From NCBI GenBank assembly GCA_033439765.1, contig JAULSN010000008.1, positions 1,178,001-1,242,000 of the forward strand: a stretch of DNA of 64,000 bases, written 5' to 3'. Positions 24,801 through 35,735 of the stretch are shown one piece after another (the first letter of the stretch is position 1; every line of letters starts with the position of its first letter). The position numbers were made by a program, and so were the translations under genes. Source of the stretch: Lasiosphaeria ovina. Taxonomy: Eukaryota > Ascomycota > Sordariomycetes > Sordariales > Lasiosphaeriaceae. The notes under the pieces were generated by a model. It was given only the letters and a program-made list of their open reading frames with translations. It was not told the origin of the DNA and did no database searches.

Positions 24801-27800
24801 CGACTTGGGTTGCTTGCCATATACTACTCGGGGCCGTCTGGGCAAAATTGGGCGTGCCGGGAAAAGAATGAACTTCTTTTTCTCATCAGGGTGTGGAGGT
24901 ACGGAGTCCTCCCGTACCTCTGAGCAGGTCTGAGAATTGTTCGTCCCCTCCCAAGTTCCTCTGCCGGCAGATATCACGTCTCAGATGGGCCTGTCGCAGA
25001 AAAAGCCACTTTGTGTTCGTGGCTGCCTTGTTGGATCCCTAAGCCAAACCACAGGGCAAGAGTGTGATGTTCGACGCCTCGGGAGGAAAGAACCTGGAAG
25101 GGAGGGAAGGACAGGGCCCCCTGGCCTCGACCGTCCAGTGTCCTCGAACTCGGGAAACTGTGACCCGAGCGCCGCCCTTGCAGCCGCCAGCGTGGGGAAG
25201 GAAGGCACGACCAGACCAGAAAGTGGAGGCCACCCCGCTCAGGGTGGTTAGGTAATCCGTTCCTGCCGGGCCTCCAGTGCCCGCCGAGCCTCCACATCCA
25301 GGCTTCCAAGCTTGGGTTCCAGATTCCAGGCAGGCAGCTTTGTGCTCCAGGCATTGGAGAAATGCCTAACCTGGAGCTCCCACGACTCCGTAGAAAGTCC
25401 ACTTCACCATAGGCACATTTATCATTGAGCTTCCTAAGTTGGGAACTTCTAGATTATACGACCTCGCCACGTGCCATTGGGATCCAAAAGCAAATTAGGT
25501 AAGGTGTAAGGCGCTCTTGCCATCGGGCGATCTATTGCTGGAGTGCCGTTAGACGGCAAGAAAGGAAGTAACATTGGAGGTATTCTTCTCTGCTCAGGCA
25601 ATGGAGCAATTACCACTCCTTAGGTAGTAGCGATTGTCTCGAAGAGCTTTGACCTTGGGGTCTCTCTCGGAAAAGCAACCTTGGAATGGCCTCCCCATCA
25701 TCAGCTGAAACATCGATGCAGCCATTTCGATGCCATCGACCTGTCTCACCTCTTTGTGCTGCGGAATCCCCAGTCTTGACTTCACCCAATGTACGGACGC
25801 CCAGCTTGCACCGAGACTGGGAGAACTGGAACCCCGAGAGTCGCAAGCCTGCAGTCGAACGAGCGCCCATGCCATTGCCGGCCGAGAGTGCAAAGGATAT
25901 TTCTTAAGACACACACACCAGCACGTGGACTAAAAATAAAATTCGAAAAGAGTAACAAATCCGCGGGTTCAAGGTAGCAATATGCAAGCCGCCTCCATTC
26001 TGAAATCTGAAACGTGAAGCAGATGCTCTCGAGCCAATGGCGAGGTGGCCCGCGCCAGACGCAAGCAGTCATCCTGCCGTTGGCTTCTTCTACACTACTG
26101 CCTACACTACCGACATACCTTACCTACAGTAGCTACAGTAGCTAGAGTACCCATCATGCAGCCTAGGTCCCTAGACCATCCGCCGACCGCCCGCCGGGAC
26201 ATACCTACCTCGGTTAGGTTATCACCTCGTGGGTGTGTGCCCCAACTATTGCCGTCTGCTCGATGCCGGGTATTGATTATTGATATTATGGGGCCCAAAT
26301 ACTGCGGGCTGTCGTCCAACCTTAAACGGAATCCCAGAAAGGCTGCCTCTGGCTCAGCCGTGCATGCAACTGTGCGACACCTACCTAATTATCACCTACC
26401 CAAGGCACACTTCTCTTTGCATACCTTAGCTTTCATCCTCTGGCGCTGCGGTGTCGCCTAGAGAGTGGAGGTGGGTATGAGACTGAACAGCCCGTATAAA
26501 GAGAGGGAGATTGCTAGAATAAAGAGGATGTTGCCTCACAAACTCCCATTTTCGTGCGGCCCAGCCAGGCTACAGTGAAGCAACCTCTCCGGAGTTTACC
26601 ATTGCCGCGAGATGACATTACAAAGACTCCGAAGTTGTGGAGAAACTCAGAGGCACAGGTACCTTTCCGACTCTCTAGCCATAGAGTTTGTCGGCCCCCT
26701 CAACTCGCTCGTCTTGATGGAAGCTAAGGCAGGCTTAGTTGGCAGCTTGGAGATGCCGAGCTTGACGAAGTGGCCGTCGGGGTTTGAACAACACCTGCCT
26801 GTGTGTGTCTGGTCTTTGAATGTGAGATGCAAAGTGCTGGATCTCCGACGGGCGGCCCCTGTTGGCCTGCTGCTGCAAGTCAACTGTGGCGAAGAGGAAT
26901 TGCTGGCATACTGACGCGCCGAGACGAGACTCGGCAGTCCAGGACGGACAGACGGAGCGGACAGACGGAGCGGACAAACCAGACGAGCAAACAACTGGAC
27001 GAGGCCTGGGAACCAGTCTTCAGTGGCCCGTCGCAGACTTTATTACAGTCAGCGGATTGATTCATAACTACGGATACGTCAACTCGAGTGAAGGTCGGTC
27101 CGGTTCGGTTCGGTTCGGAAGAGACCCCCATCTACGCAGCCCCTCTTCTCCCATACTTGATCTCTTGAGCCCACCCTGAGCAATTGGTTGGTCCGGGATT
27201 AAGGTGCGGCCGGGCCAGTAACATTCAGAGTAACTGTGGGCTGGCTGGGACTGGACTGACCAGGTCCGCTGTCCGCTGTCCGCCGTCCGGGAAATGTGGT
27301 GCGTGTGCGCCTGCGTGTGGGTGTGTGTGCGCCTACAGTAGCTGCACTCTGGTCGAGGGGAATAACGAATTACTAACAGCTAAAAATTAGCCGCGACAAC
27401 GGCTCCGTTTTCCGCCCGCCGTCCAGGCAATGTTTGACCTTTGAGCCTTGTCTTGTCCACATGCCGTTAGCCTCTGGTGTTGGACGTGCCACCCACCACA
27501 GCCAGGAGACTTTTGACGCGGCACCAAGCGTCGAGGTACTTGCTGGACAGAGTTACAGACTGGACTGGACTGGACGCTGGACCGGACTGGGTGGACGGAT
27601 GCAATCGGGCACGGATTTCCAGCCAGCGCCCCGTGTCGTGGACGCGTCGGGACTTCTGTACCGGTGCCATGTTCACTCTCGCTCGGTCCACTCTCAGTCT
27701 CGTACAGTACACACACGCAATCTACCCCTGGCCAATCCCATCTGAGACTGGCTGGTGGTCGAGATGATCCGGCACGTACCCGTTACGTAGCAACCTTAGC

Positions 27801-29464
27801 CCCAAGCAATGGGAGAGAAGAGGCTCGCGGGCCATCTCGTCGCCTGCCTGTTGCCATTGAAAAGGTAGCAATTCGGTAGCGATTCGATATCCAATTCGTC
27901 TTGCAAAGTGCTGTTTAGCTGCGTGCGCGGTGAGATGCCAATCCGGTTACAGAAGACATGTCACCCCCTTCCCCTCCAGAGAAATGGTCAAACATGTCTT
28001 CCCAAGAGAAGTTTCACGCCCCATCTCGGGGTCTCAGCTTGCAGATCCTCGCAGCTGCTGCGCCCCAGGTGCCTCTTCGTTCCCTCCCGCGCGCGCACGA
28101 TCGAAAAATGCTCGACGTCCTCCAGAGGATTGGATGGGCCGCAAAATGGGGGTCTTTGCCGGCCACGCACACCCTTACCCTCAACCTCACACCCTCCCTC
28201 ACACCCTTCCGCACCTCCACCGTACCTTTGTACCTTATTCTCCACGCAGGCCCACGGGGGTGCTCTGCACAGATGAAGCCCTGGCCCGGACAGTCCCCTG
28301 TGCAGATCATCATGGAGTGGTTCAGACGGGCATCTTACGCCATGATCGACAACGGACCAATCTGACGCACGGGGATGGCTTCTAAAACGGCCGGCATATG
28401 GGACAAGGCCAAGTCGTCCTCTCGACCAGACCAGGGAAAGCCAGGGCCACCCAGCCGCGAGGGGAGGAGCCGGCAGAGGTCGAGTCTTTTTGTGCAGCCA
28501 GTCGGGGATATCTTGAGACTTGGATTCCCGTACATACAGAATCCACGCCGGTCTTGTGGGGAAGTCTAAACATCGACTAACGCCATCCTCAATGCACAAT
28601 GCGAGGGGGGTCGTTCTCGCAGCGCCGCAGGCGGAAACTCTGTTCACGACCCTTGTCCCTCCTCTGCCACCTGCACCTACCTGCCTCTCCTCTACCTCCA
28701 CCTCCACGCTCGAGCAGCCGCAGCGATCATGCTCCTGTTCGTTCCTGAGGACCGCCTGGTAGCCCACTCGCTTCGAGCGTGTCCGCCCATGGCTCATCGG
28801 CTGCTGACTGGTGTTTCTGCCTCCCCTTGTGGTGCTGCTGCTCCCGCTATTATTCGCCGCACTGAGCTAGCTGCCCCAGGCCGCCGTCAAGGAAGGTCCC
28901 CGTTGTGCTAGATAGAAGCATCCTTGCCCGGATACTCCATGTAGCCCTCGCCTCTGGATCGAGCCCCAAAACACATACTGTCCCTCGGACTGTGCCGCCG
29001 ATTCATGCACAGCAGCCCAGACCCCGTGTCGTGTCCCATCTTGCTTATCGATTCGTCCACTCCTTCGAGCTGCTCTGGCCCATTCATCCTATCTTTTGTT
29101 TCTTCATCTTGCCCAACAGCTCAAACAGCTGTCGACAGCTCTTCTCTCCTTTATCCGACCGCTCAACGTCTGGACGTGAAGATCGTGGACCGTTCGAAGC
29201 CCTCTATCCCCAGGGCAGACACTTCACGGCCACCAATAATCAGAACAAAGGCCACTCGCCATACATCAGCCGCCGACATATGAAAGCCAGGTGCTTCTCG
29301 ATGCTGCTGCCATATCAACAAAATACAACAACAGATCCTGGCGTGATATATATCAGCGGACCGTCTCGTCTCTTCATCCGCCGTGTCAGCAGCGTTGCCT
29401 GTGTGTCACCCACTTAATCCATCCAATTTTCTCCTTCTCCACCGACGCTACTCTTCGCCCTCAT

Positions 29465-29466
<2 letters not shown>

Positions 29467-29546
<80 letters not shown>
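29467..29546. repeat. (GA)n microsatellite, 80 bp
   Basis: Forty uninterrupted GA units. This makes artificial RE/SL-repeat frames on both strands, which I do not annotate as genes. It lies 1.4 kb upstream of the gene at 30946. Confidence 0.95.
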
Positions 29547-29549
<3 letters not shown>

Positions 29550-30945
29550 AGAGACGAAAAGGGAAAGTAGATATAGGGAGAGAGAGAAAAAAGCCAGAGA
29601 TCTGCGAGACCTTCCTTTCTCCCCTGACCCTCCCCTCCCACATCCACCCCAAACCGGAGCCCACTGGCAGGGAATCGTCCTCAAATAGATGTTTTCTCTC
29701 CCGTCTGTGGAGCAAGCGCAAAGAAGAGAAAGAGCTGGACCTATTCCGGTTCCTGGATCATCAGTGTTTCGTGTGCGTGCTGCCAGTCCAATCCAGCCCA
29801 GCACCAGCCCGTCTGTGCTGTGGGGGCTGTCAGTGCGAATCTCAAAACGTCGATCCCGTGGAGAGGCTTGATAATCCTGTCCTGTCCGCTCCCTATCATC
29901 CCTACTCTCGTCCAGTCTGCCTCGTCGGGCCCCATGAACTGCACATAAGCTGGAGGATCTCCCTCGACCCTGTCGCTCTCGCCTAGGATTTTCGTTTTGC
30001 GTGTGGATGTTATATCTGTGGCCAGGCCGCAACTCATCTAACCCGATCTCCCGACGACCTTTTGCAACCAAGGGAACGACGAGCCAGCCAAGGACCGGCT
30101 TTTGGTGTGTTGGACTCGATAGTACTGGCGCTGGGCAAGAAGATTGGGCGTCGACATACCCGTCTGAAGGAGAAGAAGAGGAGGACGACGGCGACGACGA
30201 CGACGACGACGACATTGAGAAGAATCGTCCTATGAGCTAGGAAGCGTGAGTGACGCCGGCCAGATCGCAGACGAGGACGTCATTGTTGGCTGTGCTGCTT
30301 GACCAAAGTCGTGTGAAGGAAGAGAGAGGAAGATTCGGCCGACGTATTTTCTCGGATTTCGGATCATCGCCCCAACGATCGCGCCAAAGGAAGTCAGGCA
30401 CCGTCTAGGAAGTGGTGGTTGACGACTTTGCGTGTCTGGATCTCTGCAAAGGCGCGGGGAATTGTTGCCTGAAAAGGACATCGGCATCGCAGGAATTCGA
30501 GGTCGACCTGGAGGCGCTTTACGGGGTTCTTGAGCGACGACAGCAAGGTCGGTTTGCCTTGTGTTCCGTGGAAAGCGACTGGTCCGTCTCGAAACGTCCT
30601 AGGTTTGGGAAGAGGCAGCGCGCGCTCAGTCAGTCCCAAAGGCTGTCTGTGGATCGGCTGTGTTACCAAACCGAATATCGTCCGGACTTGGCAGGAGACG
30701 AGGGGTGACTGTGGTCTTGTGGATTAGTTTTCCTCAAGTTGGCAGCCCCAAACGTTTGAAAGCTTGAGCGTTTGCCCGGGCCACTCGCTCACTGTTCCAT
30801 CCAACGGCCGCTTGTCTGGCGCTTGTTTGGAGAGCTGAGCCTGGTCGTTCAGCGTGTGCGGCATTGTATCTGCTTGCGTGAATCGAACGATTGCCATCGA
30901 ATGGCCTGAGCATAACTACTACAAACAAAGGCAAACAACGACGCA

Positions 30946-31701
30946 ATGGACGTGACTTCGCTACTGAACTCGGCCTCGGCGGCGGCGGCGCTGCAGCGCA
31001 GGGACTCGGTTGGCAGCTCAACGCCCTCGGCCACGGGAGACACTACCGCAACGTCAACGGCGGTACCTACCCCTTCCCCTGACCGCACTCCCTCCAGACG
31101 GGCAAGTGGGGCGTACTCGCCAGCCAGGAACCGGACGCCATGGGACGCGGGTGGCTACTCGTTGCCCTTGACTCTCGATACCAAATCGATCCGAACTTCG
31201 TCTGCCACCAGGCCCGCTTTCTACAGCGATTCGCCGACAGATGATCCAAGATCGGCCAGCCCAAAGTCCCCCAAGCATAAATTTTCAGACTCGCACAGCA
31301 GTCTGTCCTCATATACCTCATCATCCACAAACTCAGTCTCGCACTCGAGAATATCCTCTCTATCTACCGTCAGCGAGTCGCAGAATCTCGCATCGCTCGT
31401 AACCGATATATCCCTCTCGCTAGATAACCACAAAGCACCGCCATCCTCGTCACTGAACTACAACAATAGCAATAACAGCGAAACAACCTCCACGCCCACC
31501 GAAAACGGCCGAGGCAGCATGGGCAGGGGCCCGGCAAGTGGAGGGAGAAAGCCCTCGACGTCGCCCGTGATGAATCCCAGTTCGCCTTCGGACGCGGTCA
31601 TGATTAAGCGTGGAGAGGGGGCAGCGGCGGGTGCGGCTTCGGGTGCGGCAGCGGGTGCAGCTGCCACTACATCAAGGTCAGTTGATGCTATTGCTATTTG
31701 A
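30946..31701 (+). CDS. Ser/Thr/Pro-rich protein or first exon, regulator-like N-terminus
   Basis: Open frame of 251 aa beginning MDVTSLLNSASAAAALQRRD, then low-complexity Ser/Thr/Pro sequence with phosphosite-like PTPSPDRTPSRR, the less degenerate block RNRTPWDAGGYSLPLTLDTK near residue 65, and an Ala/Gly-rich end. An M-D-x-x-S-L-L-N start with disordered Ser-rich sequence occurs in several fungal transcription regulators, but no DNA-binding domain is encoded here. Codon use and low complexity look like real fungal protein. The frame could end at TGA 31701. It could instead be an exon ending at the donor GTCAGT at 31677; joined to the acceptor at 33139 it would run in frame into the next gene. 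I cannot decide, so function is unknown. Confidence 0.6.
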   Translation: MDVTSLLNSASAAAALQRRDSVGSSTPSATGDTTATSTAVPTPSPDRTPSRRASGAYSPARNRTPWDAGGYSLPLTLDTKSIRTSSATRPAFYSDSPTDDPRSASPKSPKHKFSDSHSSLSSYTSSSTNSVSHSRISSLSTVSESQNLASLVTDISLSLDNHKAPPSSSLNYNNSNNSETTSTPTENGRGSMGRGPASGGRKPSTSPVMNPSSPSDAVMIKRGEGAAAGAASGAAAGAAATTSRSVDAIAI

Positions 31702-33152
31702 CATTATTTGCGTGCTGCGTGCTGGGAGCCAGATCCCTCCCCGGCTCACTGGCTCTAGATACTTGTGACTTTGGTGCAGAACAGTGGTCCAGACCAGCGA
31801 GTGTGTGCGAACAAGAGCTTTGAGCTGGCTTTGCGAGTGAACAAGCAGCCTGAACCGAGCGAAGACGTCATCTGCCCCCAAAACCAGCCCAAGATCTTTC
31901 ATCTCGTCGTCGTCAGGCCGGAGGAGTGGCAAACGTGACCGCCCGGTCGTATCTCCTCCTCCCTCCTCCCCTCTCCCCTATTGTTCGCCTGACCAATTTT
32001 TTCACCCCGCCTAGCGTCGGGCAACCTGAACAATCAGACACACAATCTGTTTCTGCGGACGGGAAACTTGAGGCGGCTGGTCAAAAAAAAAACCCCTGCA
32101 TCTGTTTCTGGCGGCGACCTGCCTGCTTCCTTTTCCGTTCCACTTCCACAAACCTCACACCTCTACCCCTCTACTCTACACTTCGACATCTTTTTCCACC
32201 TCCTGCACATCGCGTTTCGTTTGCTTCTTCGACTTCGCTTTGGGCATCTCACAGTGCACAGCGCCGCGTCTTCTTGGTCGCGATCTTCGCGATCGTCCTC
32301 CATCGCTTTATCCCTCCATCGCTAGTGCTTCTTCATCGCTACCGCTCTGTTCTGCTCTGCTCTCCTCAACTCTGCTCAACTCTTGTTCGCACACCCCGAC
32401 GGGGTGACTGGCTGCGTAAGTACCAATAACCCCGCCCAATCTCGCCTCGCTACTTGCTTGCTTCCGCCCCTTCCCCTCCTTCCAATCTTGCAAGAACTCT
32501 GCCAATCTTGAGCTCTTCCAATCTTGTTCTCCTTCTCAACTCTCCTCCATCGCTTTCTCTTTTGATCAACTCTTCCGCTCGCTCCATCGCTAGTCAGCGT
32601 GTGCGCGCCGCGCCTGCTATCCCTGATATCTCGCACAACATCTCGCACATTGTGAACAGCTACCTACACACAGAACACACATCGTGGGCCTCGCTCGCCG
32701 TGGTGGACTGCGTAAGTCGCAAGCGCGCCTCCAGCTCCATTTGCCTGACTACCCCGCCTCTGGAATTCTTCTTCTGCTCTGTTCGCTGCTGCAAGGGACG
32801 ACAAGACTCGATTGAGCTGAATCGCGCGAGCTTGCCCTCGCCGACGCGGCGATCTCGAGCTTCTTGACTGCTTTTGTTGGCAACCTCAGAATACGAGTGG
32901 GGTACTTTTCTGTCGCTATCTCCTCTTTTCAATTGTCCGACCTGGACTTGTGTCGTTGTCTTGGTATCGCGGCTGGTCGTTTCGCTCGTCCTGATTGCTT
33001 TACCCCTGATCGTTGTGCCCCTGATCCCGTTACCCCACACTCGCCAATGTCAACAACCACACTGATCGCAACCCACCATTGCCGGCTTGTACTCAGTCAC
33101 GCTCATTATGGGGATTATTTTGGCTAACAAATTGAATAGTCCGTCAGCTACC
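31702..33152 (+). other. Leader or intron region upstream of the conserved protein at 33153
   Basis: Pyrimidine-rich blocks at 31950-32400 and 32450-32600 look like fungal 5' leaders. Two consensus donors GTAAGT, each preceded by CTGC, lie at 32416 and 32712. A strong acceptor with branch site GCTAAC ends at 33139, 13 nt before the ATG. This fits a 5' UTR intron, or a long intron (31677-33139) from the preceding frame. There are no coding features of its own. Confidence 0.5.
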
Positions 33153-35735
33153 ATGGCGAAGAAGATGTTGGTTAGGAGCAAGGCGCGAGATGTGTCGCCA
33201 GACGAGGGCTTGCCCCGTCCCCATCACCGCACCAGCAACTCTGCTCCCGACTTTTCGGACGACTACTCGGTTCGCCAGGCCTATTCGTCTTCGGACAACA
33301 ATGAGCCCCATCTCCCGAAAGAGGAGGATAGGCCTTTCGAGTCCTTCAGCTATGACGAGTCGTCCAATGTGGACCATGAGCCGCCAACCAGCGAGCGTTT
33401 CTCCGACTCGGATATCGACGGACGCCCGCTCCCGAGTCAATCACAACGGACTATCAGCAATCTAAAGCGCGAATTCAGGCGGGAGCTCCCGTATGGCCAG
33501 GGCCCGCGGCCGAGAGCCGCCAGTAGCGATGATTATGGCTACGTCGGCCGCCAAGGAACCGGTTTCCGGCAGGAACGCTCTCAGCCCAAGTTTGACATGG
33601 AAGACGGCGAGCACGATCCTGAGGAGCCGATTGAGCCGACTGCGCCGTTTGTCCCCTTTTCGGAGACGCCCGAAGAGGCCGAGGCGCGCTATCTGGAGGA
33701 GCTTGCAAAGGCAGAACAGGTTATTGCCCTAGAACTGCCCAAGCGCTGCCAGATCCAGGGACAGGAATGCAACCTTCCCAACCCGACCTTTCGCAAAGCC
33801 ATCTCGCATCTTTTCGGACGCAACAAGCTCTGCACTCGCTCGATCCCAGACCATGTCTGGGTTCAAGCCTGTCGCAAACACTACCAGCGTATGCGGTATC
33901 GTAATGTGACCCACTACGCCGCGAGACAGTGTGAGATTGTGCGCCAGACAATGATCCAGATCCAGGCCTGGAGCAATCTCAACGACCGCGCCGGCAAGCC
34001 CGGTCATCTCGACGGCTGGAAGCTTGACGTCCGCAAGCGCGAACAGAATCGGCTCAAGAAGAAGTCCAAGAAGCGTGCTCGCGATGCCGAGGACGATGAC
34101 CAGCATTCTCTGCCTCTGCGCCACGAGTCGCTGGGGAGTGACGATGACGAGTTTTCTAATGGAATGCCCGATCACACTCCCACGGCCGTGCCCGAGTGGC
34201 TTTTGGTGAAGTGTGATCCCGAAGTCAACTACACCACGCGCCAGATCCTCGAGGTCCTCAACGAGATTCAGGAGGGAATCGAGCGCTATGGACACGACAA
34301 CAAGCAAATTAGCACTAATGCTAGCCACGTTCGCCACCCAAAGTCATTGGAGAAGATTCCGGATATCGAGATGCTGCCTCGCATTTCGACCGAGGGCCCC
34401 GAGACGCCGGCTCCCAAGCCCAAGGCAGTAACTCGCAAGACCACGGGCGGCTACCGTCAGGTCCAGCAACCCCGACGCGGCCTTCCGCGCTCGCAGTCCA
34501 TGAACGAGGCACTGCGCACCCGGCCCGGCGGTGGCTACAAGGACGACCGCCGCGGCAGCCAGCCGAACTCGGGCTCCGAGTACTATGTCATTGATGACGA
34601 TGATGAAGACGTCATGTCGCATCAGCAGAAGCGCCCGCGCTTCAATGCTGGCAACGGTAACGACTACTATGTCGACCGCGCGGTTCCTCACCGCACTGCT
34701 CCGCGCAATAACAACATTGTCGTGCCCAACATGCGACCTCTCGGTCCTATTCAGCACCATCGTCAAAACTATGGTCGCCCCAGCCGTGACGCCAACATCA
34801 TGATTGACAACTCGCGTCCGTTTGACAACCTTGCGGCACCAGAGCCTCGCGGCCTCAGCTACTCGGCGCGCCGTCCTGCGGAGCGTCATTCCGAGACCCG
34901 CAACTACTCGGACCGCGATCGCCAGTCTAGCGATCGCTCGTACTCGGAGCGCCAGGTCCCGACGTCTTCGTCTTTCAATTTCGGAGCCCCGGGCCCCTTG
35001 CCTGCTCCGGGCCCTCACCCGGCCTACAACGGCTATACGGAGCCTCCCAATGCGTACACGGACTGGCCTCGTTATGGCAACAACCACCAGCGTTCGTACT
35101 CGGATGCTGGAGCCTTTGGCCTGAACGGTGCCTCGTCGTCGGGCTACCGCACCCCGGCCGCTCCCACTTGGGGCTATCACAACAACGCTGGCAATGCCAG
35201 CAACCGCTACGACTCGTATGCCCAGCCGCACTTCGATAACAACTGGGCCGCGGCATATAACCCGAACCCGTACGGCTCGTACTACCAGACGCCGGGCGCA
35301 CATGCGGGTGGTCCCATCGGTGCCGGAGCTAAGCACTCTCGGAACCTCAGCACCCCCGTTGGCGTCCCGCGCATCTCGGGAACGTATGATCAGCAGCACC
35401 AGCCGTCTGCTTCTTCGTACGGTGGCCATCATGCTCGCCACCAGTCGTATGCCGCGCCGTCGGCAAACCAGTCGTACACGACGCCCTCGGCTAACCAGCC
35501 GTACTCTACCCCGTCGACCAACCAGTCGTACACGGGCCCGTCGGCCACCCAGCCGTCGTCGTATGCCAACGCTCCGGCTACCATGCCTGCTGTTGACGAG
35601 GCAGAGACCTCCAACACGTCGCGCGTCGACGGTTTTCCCCCTGCCGATGCCGACAAGAACGAGTCGAACGGCACTAACAAGAACAATAATTCTGGTCGCG
35701 ATGCCTATCCCGACGCCTACTCTCGCCGCGGTTAA
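33153..35735 (+). CDS. Conserved ascomycete protein with low-complexity Tyr/Asn/Pro-rich C-terminus
   Basis: Single open frame of 860 aa from ATG 33153 (MAKKMLVRSKARDVSPDEG). I chose this start because an intron acceptor lies 13 nt upstream; the frame is open 22 codons further to ATG 33087. Residues 1-160 are acidic and Ser-rich. Residues about 195-330 form the only folded-looking block: KRCQIQGQECNLPNPTFRKA, two HxWxxAC/YQRMRYRN-type segments and a basic stretch NRLKKKSKKRARD that may be a nuclear signal. The C-terminal half is rich in Tyr, Asn, Gln and Pro, and ends with a 27-bp repeat encoding PSANQSYTT-like units. I recall similar fungal proteins labelled ORP1-like, but I cannot verify that, and molecular function is unknown. 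The composition suits a nuclear or condensate-forming protein; this is inference. Confidence 0.85.
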   Translation: MAKKMLVRSKARDVSPDEGLPRPHHRTSNSAPDFSDDYSVRQAYSSSDNNEPHLPKEEDRPFESFSYDESSNVDHEPPTSERFSDSDIDGRPLPSQSQRTISNLKREFRRELPYGQGPRPRAASSDDYGYVGRQGTGFRQERSQPKFDMEDGEHDPEEPIEPTAPFVPFSETPEEAEARYLEELAKAEQVIALELPKRCQIQGQECNLPNPTFRKAISHLFGRNKLCTRSIPDHVWVQACRKHYQRMRYRNVTHYAARQCEIVRQTMIQIQAWSNLNDRAGKPGHLDGWKLDVRKREQNRLKKKSKKRARDAEDDDQHSLPLRHESLGSDDDEFSNGMPDHTPTAVPEWLLVKCDPEVNYTTRQILEVLNEIQEGIERYGHDNKQISTNASHVRHPKSLEKIPDIEMLPRISTEGPETPAPKPKAVTRKTTGGYRQVQQPRRGLPRSQSMNEALRTRPGGGYKDDRRGSQPNSGSEYYVIDDDDEDVMSHQQKRPRFNAGNGNDYYVDRAVPHRTAPRNNNIVVPNMRPLGPIQHHRQNYGRPSRDANIMIDNSRPFDNLAAPEPRGLSYSARRPAERHSETRNYSDRDRQSSDRSYSERQVPTSSSFNFGAPGPLPAPGPHPAYNGYTEPPNAYTDWPRYGNNHQRSYSDAGAFGLNGASSSGYRTPAAPTWGYHNNAGNASNRYDSYAQPHFDNNWAAAYNPNPYGSYYQTPGAHAGGPIGAGAKHSRNLSTPVGVPRISGTYDQQHQPSASSYGGHHARHQSYAAPSANQSYTTPSANQPYSTPSTNQSYTGPSATQPSSYANAPATMPAVDEAETSNTSRVDGFPPADADKNESNGTNKNNNSGRDAYPDAYSRRG
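35442..35558 (+). repeat. 27-bp coding repeat, four copies plus a partial
   Basis: CAG(T/C)CGTAC starts at 35442, 35469, 35496, 35523 and 35550, each 27 bp apart, encoding a 9-residue QSYxxPSAN unit. The copies differ by several substitutions, so this is an old minisatellite within the coding sequence. Confidence 0.8.

Larger units (their letters stand above)
16071..30945. other. Gene-poor region of about 14.9 kb
   Basis: No frame here shows a domain, consistent splice-joined homology or protein-like composition. The longest open stretches (27988-28797 minus, 269 codons; 29448-30215 minus, created partly by a GA run) look like chance frames in GC-rich DNA. The region holds microsatellites, many AGGTACCT/TACCTAGGT words, GGACT- and GACGGAGCGGACA-type tandem fragments (26941-26980, 27560-27600) and degenerate motif arrays. 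Its right end leads into the Ser/Thr-rich gene at 30946, so part may be long promoter, long 5' UTR or non-coding RNA. Confidence 0.5.

Noticed and set aside
27988..28797. Minus-strand frame of 269 codons in the gene desert
   Set aside because: Translation is Arg/Cys/Pro-rich with no domain. No splice partners or leader; most likely chance.
29448..30215. Minus-strand frame of 255 codons
   Set aside because: A large part is Ser-Leu repeats produced by the GA microsatellite; the rest is random-looking.
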